A stretch of 64,000 nucleotides of DNA, taken from Ascidia mentula. Lineage: Eukaryota; Chordata; Ascidiacea; Phlebobranchia; Ascidiidae. The translations under genes were made by a program, and so were the position numbers. The notes under the pieces were generated by a model. The model saw only the letters and a list, made by a program, of their open reading frames with translations, was not told the DNA's origin and did no database searches. Within the stretch, counting starts at the first letter, position 1. Every line of letters starts with the position of its first letter. The stretch is from contig OX387201.1 of the NCBI GenBank assembly GCA_947561715.1, positions 20,846,001 through 20,910,000 of the forward strand, in the 5' to 3' direction. This document shows positions 12,586-22,303 of this stretch, in pieces.

Positions 12586-12733
12586 AAGGCGGTTGATGCT
12601 TTATTGCGAGAATGGCGCAGAGTCAGAAGAACGAGCAACACAAAAAACACGAGCATATAAGGTGGCAACCGCGACACGAGAAAAGGGTAAAAGCACGCTT
12701 CAATGCACAGGCGAACACTACAGTTCGGTCGCC
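12586..12733 (-). repeat. 5' LTR of the gypsy element
   Basis: Direct repeat of 9174-9314 with a few substitutions and one 9-base insertion. It lies upstream of gag on the minus strand. Confidence 0.85.
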
Positions 12734-12739
12734 TCATAC

Positions 12740-12934
12740 CAACCATTTGATAGACATCGACCCCTTCAAAAATCATTGGGTCAGCGTTCACTGTACCTGC
12801 AGATCTAAACATAGTAAACGTAAAAATGATTGTAAAATAACTTCAAGAAAAGACAAAGAAACAAACAACCAAAATATGTTACAGAGATTTCTTACCATCA
12901 ACGAGCATTACCAGTTCATCTGTGGTGGAGTTGT
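12740..12934 (-). pseudogene. Two putative orphan exons next to the gypsy element
   Basis: Minus-strand blocks 12896-12934 and 12740-12796 are each bounded by AG/GT and are in compatible phase. They give STTDELVMLVDG followed by TVNADPMIFEGVDVYQMV. The second ends at a GTATGAG donor, and the gypsy LTR begins inside that donor. The same sequence recurs in the duplicate flank at 60560-60790, where the second block has stops. The family is not recognised and the exon call is tentative; it may be the remains of a gene cut by the insertion. Confidence 0.3.
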
Positions 12935-12944
12935 CTGACGTTGG

Positions 12945-13430
12945 TTTATTTTGTATCAGGAAAACAAAACCAAACATACGTTAACATTGATTTGTATTCT
13001 GTTGGCTTGTTTCGAGGAATGCAACTATATTTACAACGCGTATGACGTATTATTGCTTTGACACATACTTTTCAGACAATGTCCAATGTCGTATATCAAC
13101 CCCCAAGACTTCAAAACTGTACCTTGATCCAAACAAAGTACGTTTTGCGTGCAGTGATGCGTGACGAGTGAAGAAAAAAGTTTTGTGATGACCACGTGAT
13201 CGGGGGGTTGCTATAACAACAGTTGGCCTACCCAGGGCACATGTATTTTTTATCCATTCAAGATAATGATGAACAAAATACAATACGTTGTTGAGGCCTT
13301 ACAGTAGACAGGACAATGTAGGCAAGCGCAATACTTGAAACAATGAAAACATGCGCACACAAAGCACTTGATTGTGTAATCGCGAGCCGCACTGAAAGAA
13401 TATTTTGTACGGTTTTAAGGTACAACATAC
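12945..13430. other. Non-coding flank, paralogous to 60.79-62.87 kb
   Basis: Shares GTATTCTGTTGGCTTGTTTC, a GCAGTGATGCGTGAC phrase (13154-13168) and ACTGAAAGAATATTTTGTAC with the sequence either side of the foldback element at 60.9-62.8 kb. It therefore supplies the unoccupied version of that insertion site. No coding content recognised. Confidence 0.55.
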
Positions 13431-13696
13431 TATTTGAATTAATAAATCAAGCACTCAGTCTAAGGTGAGATTCTTGAGCAAACATGTACGTTATCATGTC
13501 CTAAATAACAAACAACCTTGGTTGGAATTTGTACATGTTGATGTCGTTGAAAAGGTCGGACTACGAACAATACAGTGTAAATACATCAACCCGCTACCGC
13601 GTAAAACAGCAAAGTTATCTGCGTATTTGATAATTTACCCAACAATATATTGCCAATCTTTCCGCCGTCGACCGTTGACTGTGGCAGCATTTGTAA

Positions 13697-14540
13697 GGAA
13701 ACTGTTACTTTGTGAAAGCGGATTGATTTCTTTATTCGTTCTCCAGTGAAGATTGCAGCAAGCAAACCTTTATCACAAACAAGTTCAATACATGTTCTCC
13801 AAGCATGATTTTAGGAAATAGGCAAGGTTTGCGCGAGATTTTATCGACGAAAGTCTGTTGCGTGTATGCATATGGCTTGGTGGCAACTAAAAGAGCGGCT
13901 TGCGACGGTCGGGTTGGAGTGAGTTATCGTCGAATAGGGTCCTCGACTGAATTGGTTAAAGTATAATTTCATTCGATAGTAGGTGCTGGTTTTGTATAGG
14001 ATTGTTGTTTCAAAAGAACAGCTTGGGCCAACGTTTGTGCAAGGTTTTATCGGCGAAAGTGTACATCGGACCACCCTTAAACCGTGTTTACAATACAGCA
14101 GCGTACAGCAGCGGCTTAATGTGCTTTAGACAAGTTTAATATTTTTGGAAAGCTTGATTTTAGTGCTTTCGTTTGGTTGGAAATTGATAGCGGGGTAATT
14201 TTTAAGGAAAAATTTTTTTTTTTAATTACCTTCCCTCTGGTCCAATGCCAATCTTTCCGCCGTCGACTCACTTGTTTTGTCCGCAGTAAGATTATGACGC
14301 ACGCAACAAATATCAGCTGCCCAGCTAAGCGCAACCCACATTATTTCCTCTCTCAGCGCCCAACGAAAATGCGGAACTAAATTCACAGCCGTTGACTTGG
14401 GCAGAATTTATGAGGAAACTGTTACTTTGTGAAAGCGGATTGATTCCTTTATTCATTCTCAAGTGAAGATTGCAGCAAGCAAACCTTTATCACAAACAAG
14501 TTTAAAAGATGTTCTCCAAGCATGATTTTAGGAAATAGCC
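13697..14540 (+). repeat. Pair of direct repeats of about 125 bp
   Basis: 13697-13820 and 14412-14540 share about 125 bases (GAAACTGTTACTTTGTGAAA through CATGATTTTAGGAAATA) with a handful of differences. Shorter shared phrases lie nearby (CCAATCTTTCCGCCGTCGAC at 13651 and 14247; TTTATCGNCGAAAGT at 13839 and 14047). Together they suggest an older local tandem duplication of ~0.7 kb. No coding content seen. Confidence 0.6.
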
Positions 14541-14704
14541 CGAGTTGAAATTTGAGCCACAATGCTGAGAAAAGAAACGCGTAGAAGTTTGTTTGTTGTG
14601 AGCTGGGCCCACATCAGTTATACATTGTTTGAGGCAGTGATTACTTTATATTGTGACGTAATAAGTAAGGCGTGGTACCACATTTGACACGCTTGGTTAC
14701 ACAC

Positions 14705-14945
14705 TGCGGTTTCGCGGGGTATATTGTGGCCAAGGTACACTGGTACGCACGCGCACAACTTGCCAGGCAACCTTCACATATACGTAGGGAATCTCTACCA
14801 CCATATCAGATAACGCGGTGATATTTCATGCAAATGCAATGCCTGGGAAGCCTGTAAACCTAACGATCTCGATAGCTGTGATCGCCAAGTAAGGACCTGT
14901 GGAGTGAGGCGATCCTGCCAATCATGCCATTGCATAAAACATTGC
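14705..14945 (+). repeat. Dispersed repeat, second copy at 17857-18285
   Basis: Begins GGTTTCGCGGGGTATATTGT and runs through CCAGGCAACCTTCACATA to GATATTTCATGCAA. It ends with GCCAATCATGCCATTGCAT, the inverted partner of the motif at 17969-17992. It looks like a small non-autonomous element with inverted ends. No coding content. Confidence 0.55.
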
Positions 14946-15463
14946 TGCAACTATTTAACATGTTTAAAATGCTGAAAATAAAATGACAGTCCCCATATTA
15001 CAAAAAAGCATTAATGTGTTTTCTATATTTTGGATGGTTCGATCCATTTATTATGCTCTCTTAACTTTAATTAAATCCAATGTTTTTGTTGTACGTTTAA
15101 GCCTGCGTCAAACCCTGATTAAAGATCAACTCAATTATTCAACTGTTCTGAATAAACCTCGACATCCGATTTTGATCCATTTTTTATGGGAATCAAATGC
15201 AACTTTGTCAACAATTTTTTTAAACATTTGCTCATTACTGCCACATAACGGTAGCGTCAACAGTCGCCTGCGCAACGGTAACAGACTAACAGAGGTCATA
15301 AACAGGGTCAAACAAGAATTGCGCTGGAATCCTAACGAACTATTCTAAGTTATGCAGATTTTCTTTTAGGTGTAAATCCTGCCAGCTAAAAACGTATTGA
15401 ATTTTTGACAAATTGAGACAAGTTAGGAAACTTTTTGGAAGAAACAAACTACCAACAAACATC

Positions 15464-18400
15464 ATGGGTAACACAGAAAGTAAGAAAAAAACAACAACTG
15501 TCACAAGCTCTAAATCTGGTTCTAGTGTTGACCAACAGAAAGCAGGTTAAAAATATTCTCTCTTTCATAGAATAAAATAGAAGTTCAAAGTTACTTAAAT
15601 CACCTATGTCTGAAACCAATATCTTGCAATCATAGTGAGCCAAAAATGTAACAGATCTAATACCAACCCTTGCTTTGTTAGGAATGTATCATACATTGTG
15701 AGTTATTGCAAATATTTTACACAAGCTTCTGTTGAAACTGATAAAGTTTTGATATTTAAACTTTAGGGTCCTCGCAGCACATATCAGCTCAAAAAGCAAC
15801 CATAACTGGAAGCAATGTTGGGGTTCAAGGTGATGTCAATCAACCAACAATAAACATTTACAATACTCCTGGTAAGAAAATTTGCCCATGCAATGAAAAC
15901 TAATTCAACACATAATGCTGTTGTAAGCCTATTCACTAAAATTTTGTTTTAGCTATAAAACTTTTTTGATTTTGGGCCCGAAATTTCCATCAAAATTTAT
16001 TATATTCAAACACTTAGTAAAGTTATTGTGAATATATTTGAAGGTTTATTAAACACCACGAAAGAAGACCAAGGAGATGAAGGTAAACTATTACAAAAAC
16101 TTTATCTTACAATAATCTGTTTTGAAACCATTTACAATCTTTACCAAAATAAGTTATCTATGCTGCAAATGGTTGGTTTGGGGCAATGGAATTTGGTTGA
16201 TGGGTTGGAATATGCAGACAACTTTATTATTTAACACAATTTTGCGGACTGTAAAGAAATAAGCCCAATCAATCAATAATTCATTAGGCCAAGTCTGTCG
16301 CCAAAACCTTAATGTTAGGCAAACCGCAACTTTATGCCTGTTTTCTCACAGAAAAGCAGCAAGAAGCCATTGAAATCATCAAAAAGCAGCAGGATATAAT
16401 TAAGTCTGTCACATCTCTTTCTGGTTTAAATGAAGAAGGTATCCCAGATGTTTGTCCACAGCTGGAGAAACGTGATTTCTACCAAGGTATTGATACCAAG
16501 AAAGGTGAAGAGTTTGTGCCATCAACAATAAGGTACAACAAAAATAAAGTTAAAGGAGAGCGTATAACTTTTGATGAGCTGCTTTCCACAATCGAAAGTG
16601 GTGATCAGTTTCTTGCCATTATTGGCGCAGCTGGTGCAGGGAAATCCACTTTGTCCAAGAAACTTTTGAGAAAAAACAAAGATGGGTATTTGGTGTTACA
16701 CCTAAGTTTCATGAATTTAGATTATGGAGATAAAAAACTCACACTTCAAGAACTCCTACTTGATAGGCAGTTTCCAGATGTTGATCAAACTGACCTTGAT
16801 GCTGCATTTAAATGGATGAAACAAAACCAAGAAAAATGTGTTTTGGTATTTGATGGTCTGGACCAGGCAACATGGTCATTAGAAAATATGAAGCGAATTA
16901 ATACAGATTATAAAACTCGGTTCACAGTTCAACAGCTTGTTGCTAATCTCTGCAGCAAAACCCTGTTCAAAAAATCATCATTGATCTTTACATCACGTCC
17001 TCATTCACTGCTTTCCATTCCTGTGGGACTTCGTCCAAAACCCACTATATATATCCGTGACCTTACTACAGAAAACACGAAGAAGCTATTTGATTTCTAT
17101 GCTGGAGAAAAGGCAAACGAACTGTGGGAAAAACTTAAAGAAACTCCAGAAATGCTAGACTTTTGTCACAATCCATTACTTTTGCAGTTTGCTGTGTATG
17201 CTGGTTTGTTTGGTGACAAAAACTTTTTTGGCACAATTACAAGCTTATTTGATGTTGTTTTGCAACAACTCGATGCATCCGAGCATGCTAAGGGTAGTAT
17301 ACACTTTTTGAGAGAAGCACTTGGCAGAATGGCATATAATGGAATGACTCGTAAAACTGTTGTATTTACCCACCAAGAACTCTCAAATGTGGCCCTGGAG
17401 TATCTTAAAGTACAAGATGTTATAATAAAACTACCAAAATTTTCGTGGTTTTCAGAAAGAAAAGTTTTCGATGTTGCAGCTTCTTGTTTTTTCTTTGTTC
17501 ACCAAATGATTCAGGAATTTTCTGCTGCTTCGTACATTTCCTTGTTCATGCCAGATGAAGACTTCGACAAATTCCTTGATACATTGGTTCGAGAAGAACA
17601 CTGGAACATGACGCGACGATTTGTTTGTGGCCTCTTGCTTGGAAAGGAAAGTTGTAAGTACATTCCTTAATCTGTATATTTTGTGTCATAAGGTTTGCAG
17701 GCTTGGCACCCCACGCATTGCTGCCTGGCTGGATCAGCCACTTTTTCCTGACAAGTCGGAGCAAAATTTGAAAAATCAAGCTCCCGGTGAGGTTTGAACT
17801 CACGACCCTGGGCTGACCAGGCCCAACGTTCTACCAACTGAGCTATATGAGCTCAGTGGTTTCGCGGGGTATATTGTGGCCAAGGGACACTGGTGCGCAA
17901 GCGCACAACTTGCCAGGCAACCTTCACATACACGTAGGGGATCTCTGCCACCGTATCAGATAACGCAGTAATATTTCATGCAATGGCATGATCGCCCAAC
18001 TGCACAGTTCCTTGCTTGGCGATACTGCCAATCATGCCATTGCATGAAATATTAGTGGTATAGATCTCCTGTAGCTCAGTTGGTAGAGCGTTGGTTGGCC
18101 CATGGTCATGAGTTCAAACCTCAACAGATTTTTCAAATCTTCCTCCGACTTGTCAGGAAAAATGATCCAGCTAGGCTGCAATGCCTGGGCTGCCAAGCCT
18201 GAAAACACAATATTCGCGATACGTTAGCTGTGATCGCCAAGCAAGGACCTGCGCAGTGGGCCAATCATGCCATTGCATGAAATGTTACTGCGTTTTGTGT
18301 AATTTCTTTTTTGCTTACAGCTTCAAGAAGTGACAATACTAAAACCAACTTGGAGCCTGGATGTGCTACTAGTTCCGCTAGCAAGATGACATTCCCCAGC

Positions 18401-20083
18401 ATTCCACAAAAAGGTTTTGTTGCATTTGATGTTGCCAGTTAAGCTGTTAAGGTCAAGTAACTGAAAATATTTCAAAAACTTGCAAAACTGGACCAAAACT
18501 AAATGCCAACGTAACTTCAATGTGAGTCTAGCAGGCCACAAGTTGGAGTAAACCAATCAAATCTGCTTTTTGTTATTCTCATGTATCGGTCATTGCCTTG
18601 CCTTCATAACATTACAAAAATACGCAGTCGCGTATGCTATTTGAATTGACATATTTATACTCAACAATTTCACAGCACTGCGGTTAGTTTTGCACTGCGT
18701 TTTTTAACACAGCACATGGTAACGCAAAGCTTCTACAAATAGTGGCTGTGTTTGTAAAAATATATATGAGTGCAAATGATTCGTCCAACCAAATGCAATT
18801 TTACAATTTCCATTGCAAATGTTGGTCTTTCTTGTTTTCCAGACAAAAGTGCGAAATTATTGGATGCCCTTTCAAGATATCTCCAATCTCAACCCAGGAA
18901 TAACGATCTACTGAGTGAGTAAATGATATAAATGCCAACAGTTTAATGCGTGTTTGTAAACATTACATTTATTTATGTAACAATGGGCTGGTTTGTTACG
19001 TCACACAGTCATTGTTTGAACCGAACACTCAGTGCAGTTTTTTTATCAGTTGTTAAAAAATCTTGTAAAGGAAAGTCGTGTTTATTTCTGTCCTAATATT
19101 TTCTGATAATTTAAACGTTTTATATTGGATTGATTTGTTGGTTCTTGTGTTGATTAAATCCGACTTAAACGTGGGGAATTCTGTGCAAGAATAAAGTAAG
19201 TTTTATTTTAAATGATTTTATTAAAACTGGAAACCAGACATCTGCTTTTTAATAAACTTGTTCCTGTTTTGTTTCAGATTTATTTCTGGATTTGAAGGAA
19301 ATCGAAAAATGCCATCTAAATAAACTCGCCAAGTTTTGTCCTCGGGTGTTGAATTTTTCCGGAACCCAACTTCACTTAATCCTTGAGGTTTTGTCGGAAT
19401 TTTTACCAAAAGTTACAATAATCGATTTGAGGCTGTTGCTGTTGCTTGGAGCTGTGGTATTGCGACCTGAACTCCGAAGATTTAACGATTATTTGTGAAG
19501 CAATAAAAAGAATGAAATACGGGGTTTGTTCGGTTTTTCTTTATTTTCTGAATAAGTTTTTACTTGAATAAAAGCATTTTTTACCAAAGTTTTCGATTTT
19601 AAGAAAAATGACATAAAATATTTTTATTGTAGTTTAGGGAATAATTTTGTTTGTGTATTTTTTACTCTTTTCCACTTTTAATATTTGTTTATTCCGTTTT
19701 AAAGAGAATCAAAACATTTCCTACAAACAATATTTATATTTTAAATAGTTGGGATTTCTCAACCTGAATACAAACGACTTTCATCGAAGAGAAGATGGGG
19801 AAAAAATTTGTGGGATTTTACCTAAGGTTGGGAGGTGGTTGAATCTGACTTGCTGCGAATTGGATCCGGATTCGATTAAGATGGTGGAGGACGCACTTGA
19901 GAATATGGAAGATCCTGTGAGGATTTAATTTAAAAGATTTATTTGGAAATTTTAATAAAATCAAAACTTTTGTGACTTTTCAGCCGGAAGTTGTGGGTTT
20001 GGATGAAGAGCCCCCCCCCCACCTCCGATCCTGACTCCAGTGGATCGGATTCGAGTGATCCTGACTCCAGTGGTTCGGATTGA
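15464..20083 (+). CDS. NACHT-LRR (NLR-like) receptor, frame-broken near the 3' end
   Basis: Exons: 15464-15545, 15767-15871, 16044-16082, 16352-17653, 18321-18413, 18843-18914, 19278-19523, 19749-19916, 19984-20083. Phases agree through exon 6. The protein starts MGNTESKKK, a good N-myristoylation signal, so membrane anchoring is likely. The NACHT domain lies in exon 4: Walker A GAAGAGKST near residue 165, Walker B VLVFDGLDQ near residue 240, then an R-containing sensor-like FTSRPHS. Exons 7-8 give leucine-rich repeat sequence (LPKVTIIDL, LWYCDLNSEDL, LNLTCCELDPDSIKMVEDAL). The C terminus is a small acidic repeat (two DPDSSGSD units). No death, CARD or pyrin domain is seen. NLRs are intracellular innate immune ATPases; the ligand is unknown. 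Two breaks: a frame change around 19430-19455, and a ten-C tract at 20011-20020 where nine would keep the acidic tail in frame. Confidence 0.83.
17686..17856 (-). repeat. tRNA-derived SINE in NLR intron 4
   Basis: On the minus strand it has an A box TAGCTCAGTTGGTAGAA and a B-box-like GAGTTCAAACCTC. A body follows: CTCCGACTTGTCAGGAAAAA, then TGCCAAGCCTG. Related copies lie at 18066-18215 and 21890-22030. The head has no stable acceptor pairing with its 3' side, so it is not called as a tRNA gene. Confidence 0.75.
17857..17968 (+). repeat. Copy of the 14705-14840 repeat
   Basis: GGTTTCGCGGGGTATATTGT through ACTTGCCAGGCAACCTTCAC matches 14705 onward with few changes. It abuts the hairpin at 17969-18054. 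Confidence 0.65.
17969..18054. repeat. Perfect 24-bp inverted repeat hairpin (MITE-like)
   Basis: The left arm (17969-17992, beginning TAATATTTCATGCAATGGCA) and right arm (18031-18054) are exact reverse complements over 24 bases. The 38-base loop contains GCGATCAC-type sequence shared with nearby repeats. It lies inside NLR intron 4. A further right-arm copy occurs at 18262-18285. Confidence 0.85.
18066..18215 (+). repeat. tRNA-derived SINE in NLR intron 4
   Basis: Plus-strand copy of the family at 17686-17856: A box TGTAGCTCAGTTGGTAGAGC, B-box-like GAGTTCAAACCTC, body CTCCGACTTGTCAGGAAAAA and tail GCTGCCAAGCCTG. Confidence 0.75.
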
Positions 20084-20907
20084 AGCAGAAGCTCAACACA
20101 AAAACTACCTCATGTTCCTCATAATTATTTGTGTTTTCGTGATTCCTCAAAAATAAATAAATTTAACAAAAACAAAACTTCCGCCATTTTTTTTTCTTCC
20201 GCAGCAGTCGCCAAGACCGAAACTTTAACGATGCCGGTAGGGGTTTTTAAACGAATAGAAATCAAATTAGGATTGAACACCGGGCCGATTTTTTTGGCAA
20301 TTAAAATACGTGCAGTTCTAAAAACAAAGATTTACACGTTTGATTTAAAGATTTAATATTTTAGTTAATATCTGTTTGTAAATTGAGCACGTTACGACCA
20401 ACCAATAGATGCGCGAATTTGATAAGTTTTCCAACTTCTGTCATTTCGTCAAAATTGTTTTTTTAAAACAAAGTTAAATATCATGTTCGAATAAATACAA
20501 ATTGAAAAGATATCACAAAATCAAGACAGCTTATGACAAGCAACGAATTAACAATTAGGAAAACGTGATTCAGGCTTGGGAAGAGTAATTTAACGTATCC
20601 TTTGTAATTTAGTTCACTGGAATCGCAGCTAGGGCAATAAAGGAGTCTGGGCCTAGGCTACTTTTTCCGGTAGATACTCTAACACGTCACGAACGGACGA
20701 TGGGGGTTTCCCCGGCTCTTGCGTAGCTACTTAAACTCGCGTTTTCACGAGACTAAGCAATAGTACAACTCCAATATTAGGTTCATTATAGCACAAACCT
20801 TATTACGTACAAAGAGCGTCATGTTTTTTTGCGGGATTTGTTTGAAGACCGTGAATTTCGACACATGTGTACCATTGTCTATCAGCACGCGGTGAACGAA
20901 AGAGTAT
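20084..20907. other. Intergenic DNA, no gene recognised
   Basis: AT-rich sequence after the NLR stop. An AAATAAATAAA run at 20149-20161 could provide its poly(A) signal. Nothing else could be supported. Confidence 0.35.
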
Positions 20908-21664
20908 TGTCGCCGCACAATACATGTATATACTAAAAAAGGCCCAAAGCGTATATAACTATCTTATGACCGAGAGTTAAAACCAAAGACATTGTAATCA
21001 CGCGTTCAACGCATGTCCAAGTTGTGATGTCCAATAAAACGACATGGGAAAAAAGAAGAACTCATTTCCGCTTTAGGTCAATTCCTGATCGGACAATTTA
21101 ATAGGAAAAACCTGCCGAGCTGGTGGCAGGTGAAAAAATTGTAGCCGGTAGAAGCAGCCACATTATAGTTGTGTTATAAACCATGTAATTTGTGAAATAA
21201 AGCCATATAGGTAACTTAGGCACAAAAACTAACTGCGTAAATCAAGTTAAAATAATTATAGGCATTTCTTTGCCAAAATTTAAACACAAGTACTTCTTTC
21301 GCAAATGATAAATAAAGCTTAAATAAACATAACTACTTTTAGTTATTCGGAAAACAAAGTCAACCTAAACATAAACAACCTATTTAGGGCACTTAGATAA
21401 TCAAGCTATATAAATAACTGACGTAATCGACCAAATCGGCCAACTTCAAGTTGCATTAAAGTTGCGCAACAACTCCAAATAAGGTATCAATACGTGTGGC
21501 CAAACGCAGACCACATAAGCAGAGCGCCTGCCAAATCAGTGTGTTTTAATTGTTGCTGTGTAAGGGTCTAGGCTGTTGGTTCTGCTTTAGTGCTCTCCAT
21601 GTTTTGAAGAAACTTCTGTGCTGTATTATATTACTGGATTATAAACAATAAACGGATTTATGAA
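20908..21664 (+). repeat. LTR-like dispersed repeat, copy 1
   Basis: Starts TGTCGCCGCACAATACATG, contains AATAAACGG near its end and can be ended at TGAACA, giving TGT...ACA termini typical of an LTR. Sequence past it (to about 21945) also matches the inverted copy at 55.79-56.36 kb, so it may be an LTR followed by some internal sequence. A third, partial copy is at 60066-60550. No coding capacity is seen. Confidence 0.5.
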
Positions 21665-21889
21665 CAACTTTGAACTGGTTTGAAGCTTGGTGGATATATG
21701 TGCTTAGCTGGGAGTTAGACTACTTAGAAGACGCACAGACTTGTGTAAAGGAGTTCTTTAACTCCAACAGTAACCTTGAGATAGCGAAGGCAAGTTGCCT
21801 ACGAGGCCGAGTTGCCATCGAGACTCAGTCGCCTCCTTTGGCTGCGAGGCCCGAGACGCAGTCGTACCCCACGGTCCCGCAGCGGGGGC

Positions 21890-22030
21890 GTACGCCGACA
21901 GTATCGACCACTTTTTTCCGACAAGTCGGAGCGAGATATGCAAAATAACCCCACCTGCTGGTATGTTTCAAACTAAAGGCAATGGGTTAACCAGACCCAA
22001 CGCTCTACCAACTGAGCTACGCGATTTCAG
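21890..22030 (-). repeat. tRNA-derived SINE, diverged
   Basis: Minus-strand A box GCGTAGCTCAGTTGGTAGAG is intact. The B box is decayed and the body retains CTCCGACTTGTCGGAAAAAA. Same family as the copies in the NLR intron. Confidence 0.6.
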
Positions 22031-22303
22031 AGATTTGAAGGTAGTTTATAATGGTCAAGATACACTGGTGAGTCAGCACACAACTAACGATCTACACATA
22101 TACATCACTAACCATACCACGCAGAAATATATCGCGATACCATATGTGAAGGTTGGCTATTGCAGATGAGGTTGCCAAGTACGGGTTTTCACAGTAGAGC
22201 GACCCTGTCCAGTTCCTGCGTTAGTAATTCGTGCAACCATAAACAAACATGTATTTGCCTGCGGTCGAGTCAAGACATCAGCTTGCATTCATTTTTATTG
22301 ATT

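Larger units (their letters stand above)
9174..12733 (-). mobile_element. Defective Ty3/gypsy LTR retrotransposon
   Basis: A minus-strand element of about 3.56 kb bounded by direct repeats of 141 and 148 bp. Read from high to low coordinates it runs LTR, a TGGTGACCCCGAGG primer-binding-like site, gag, protease, reverse transcriptase, RNase H, integrase, LTR. The domain order RT-RNaseH-IN marks it as Ty3/gypsy. It cannot be autonomous: the ORFs are split by frameshifts, the protease is collapsed, and the integrase core has lost the part holding the second catalytic aspartate and the glutamate. Full-length relatives are expected to be well over 4 kb. It sits six bases inside a putative donor splice site (see 12740-12934). 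No clear target-site duplication is visible at the ends. Confidence 0.93.

Noticed and set aside
17780..17856. A functional tRNA gene
   Set aside because: A and B boxes are good, but the acceptor stem does not pair, and the same head occurs with a common SINE body at two other places.
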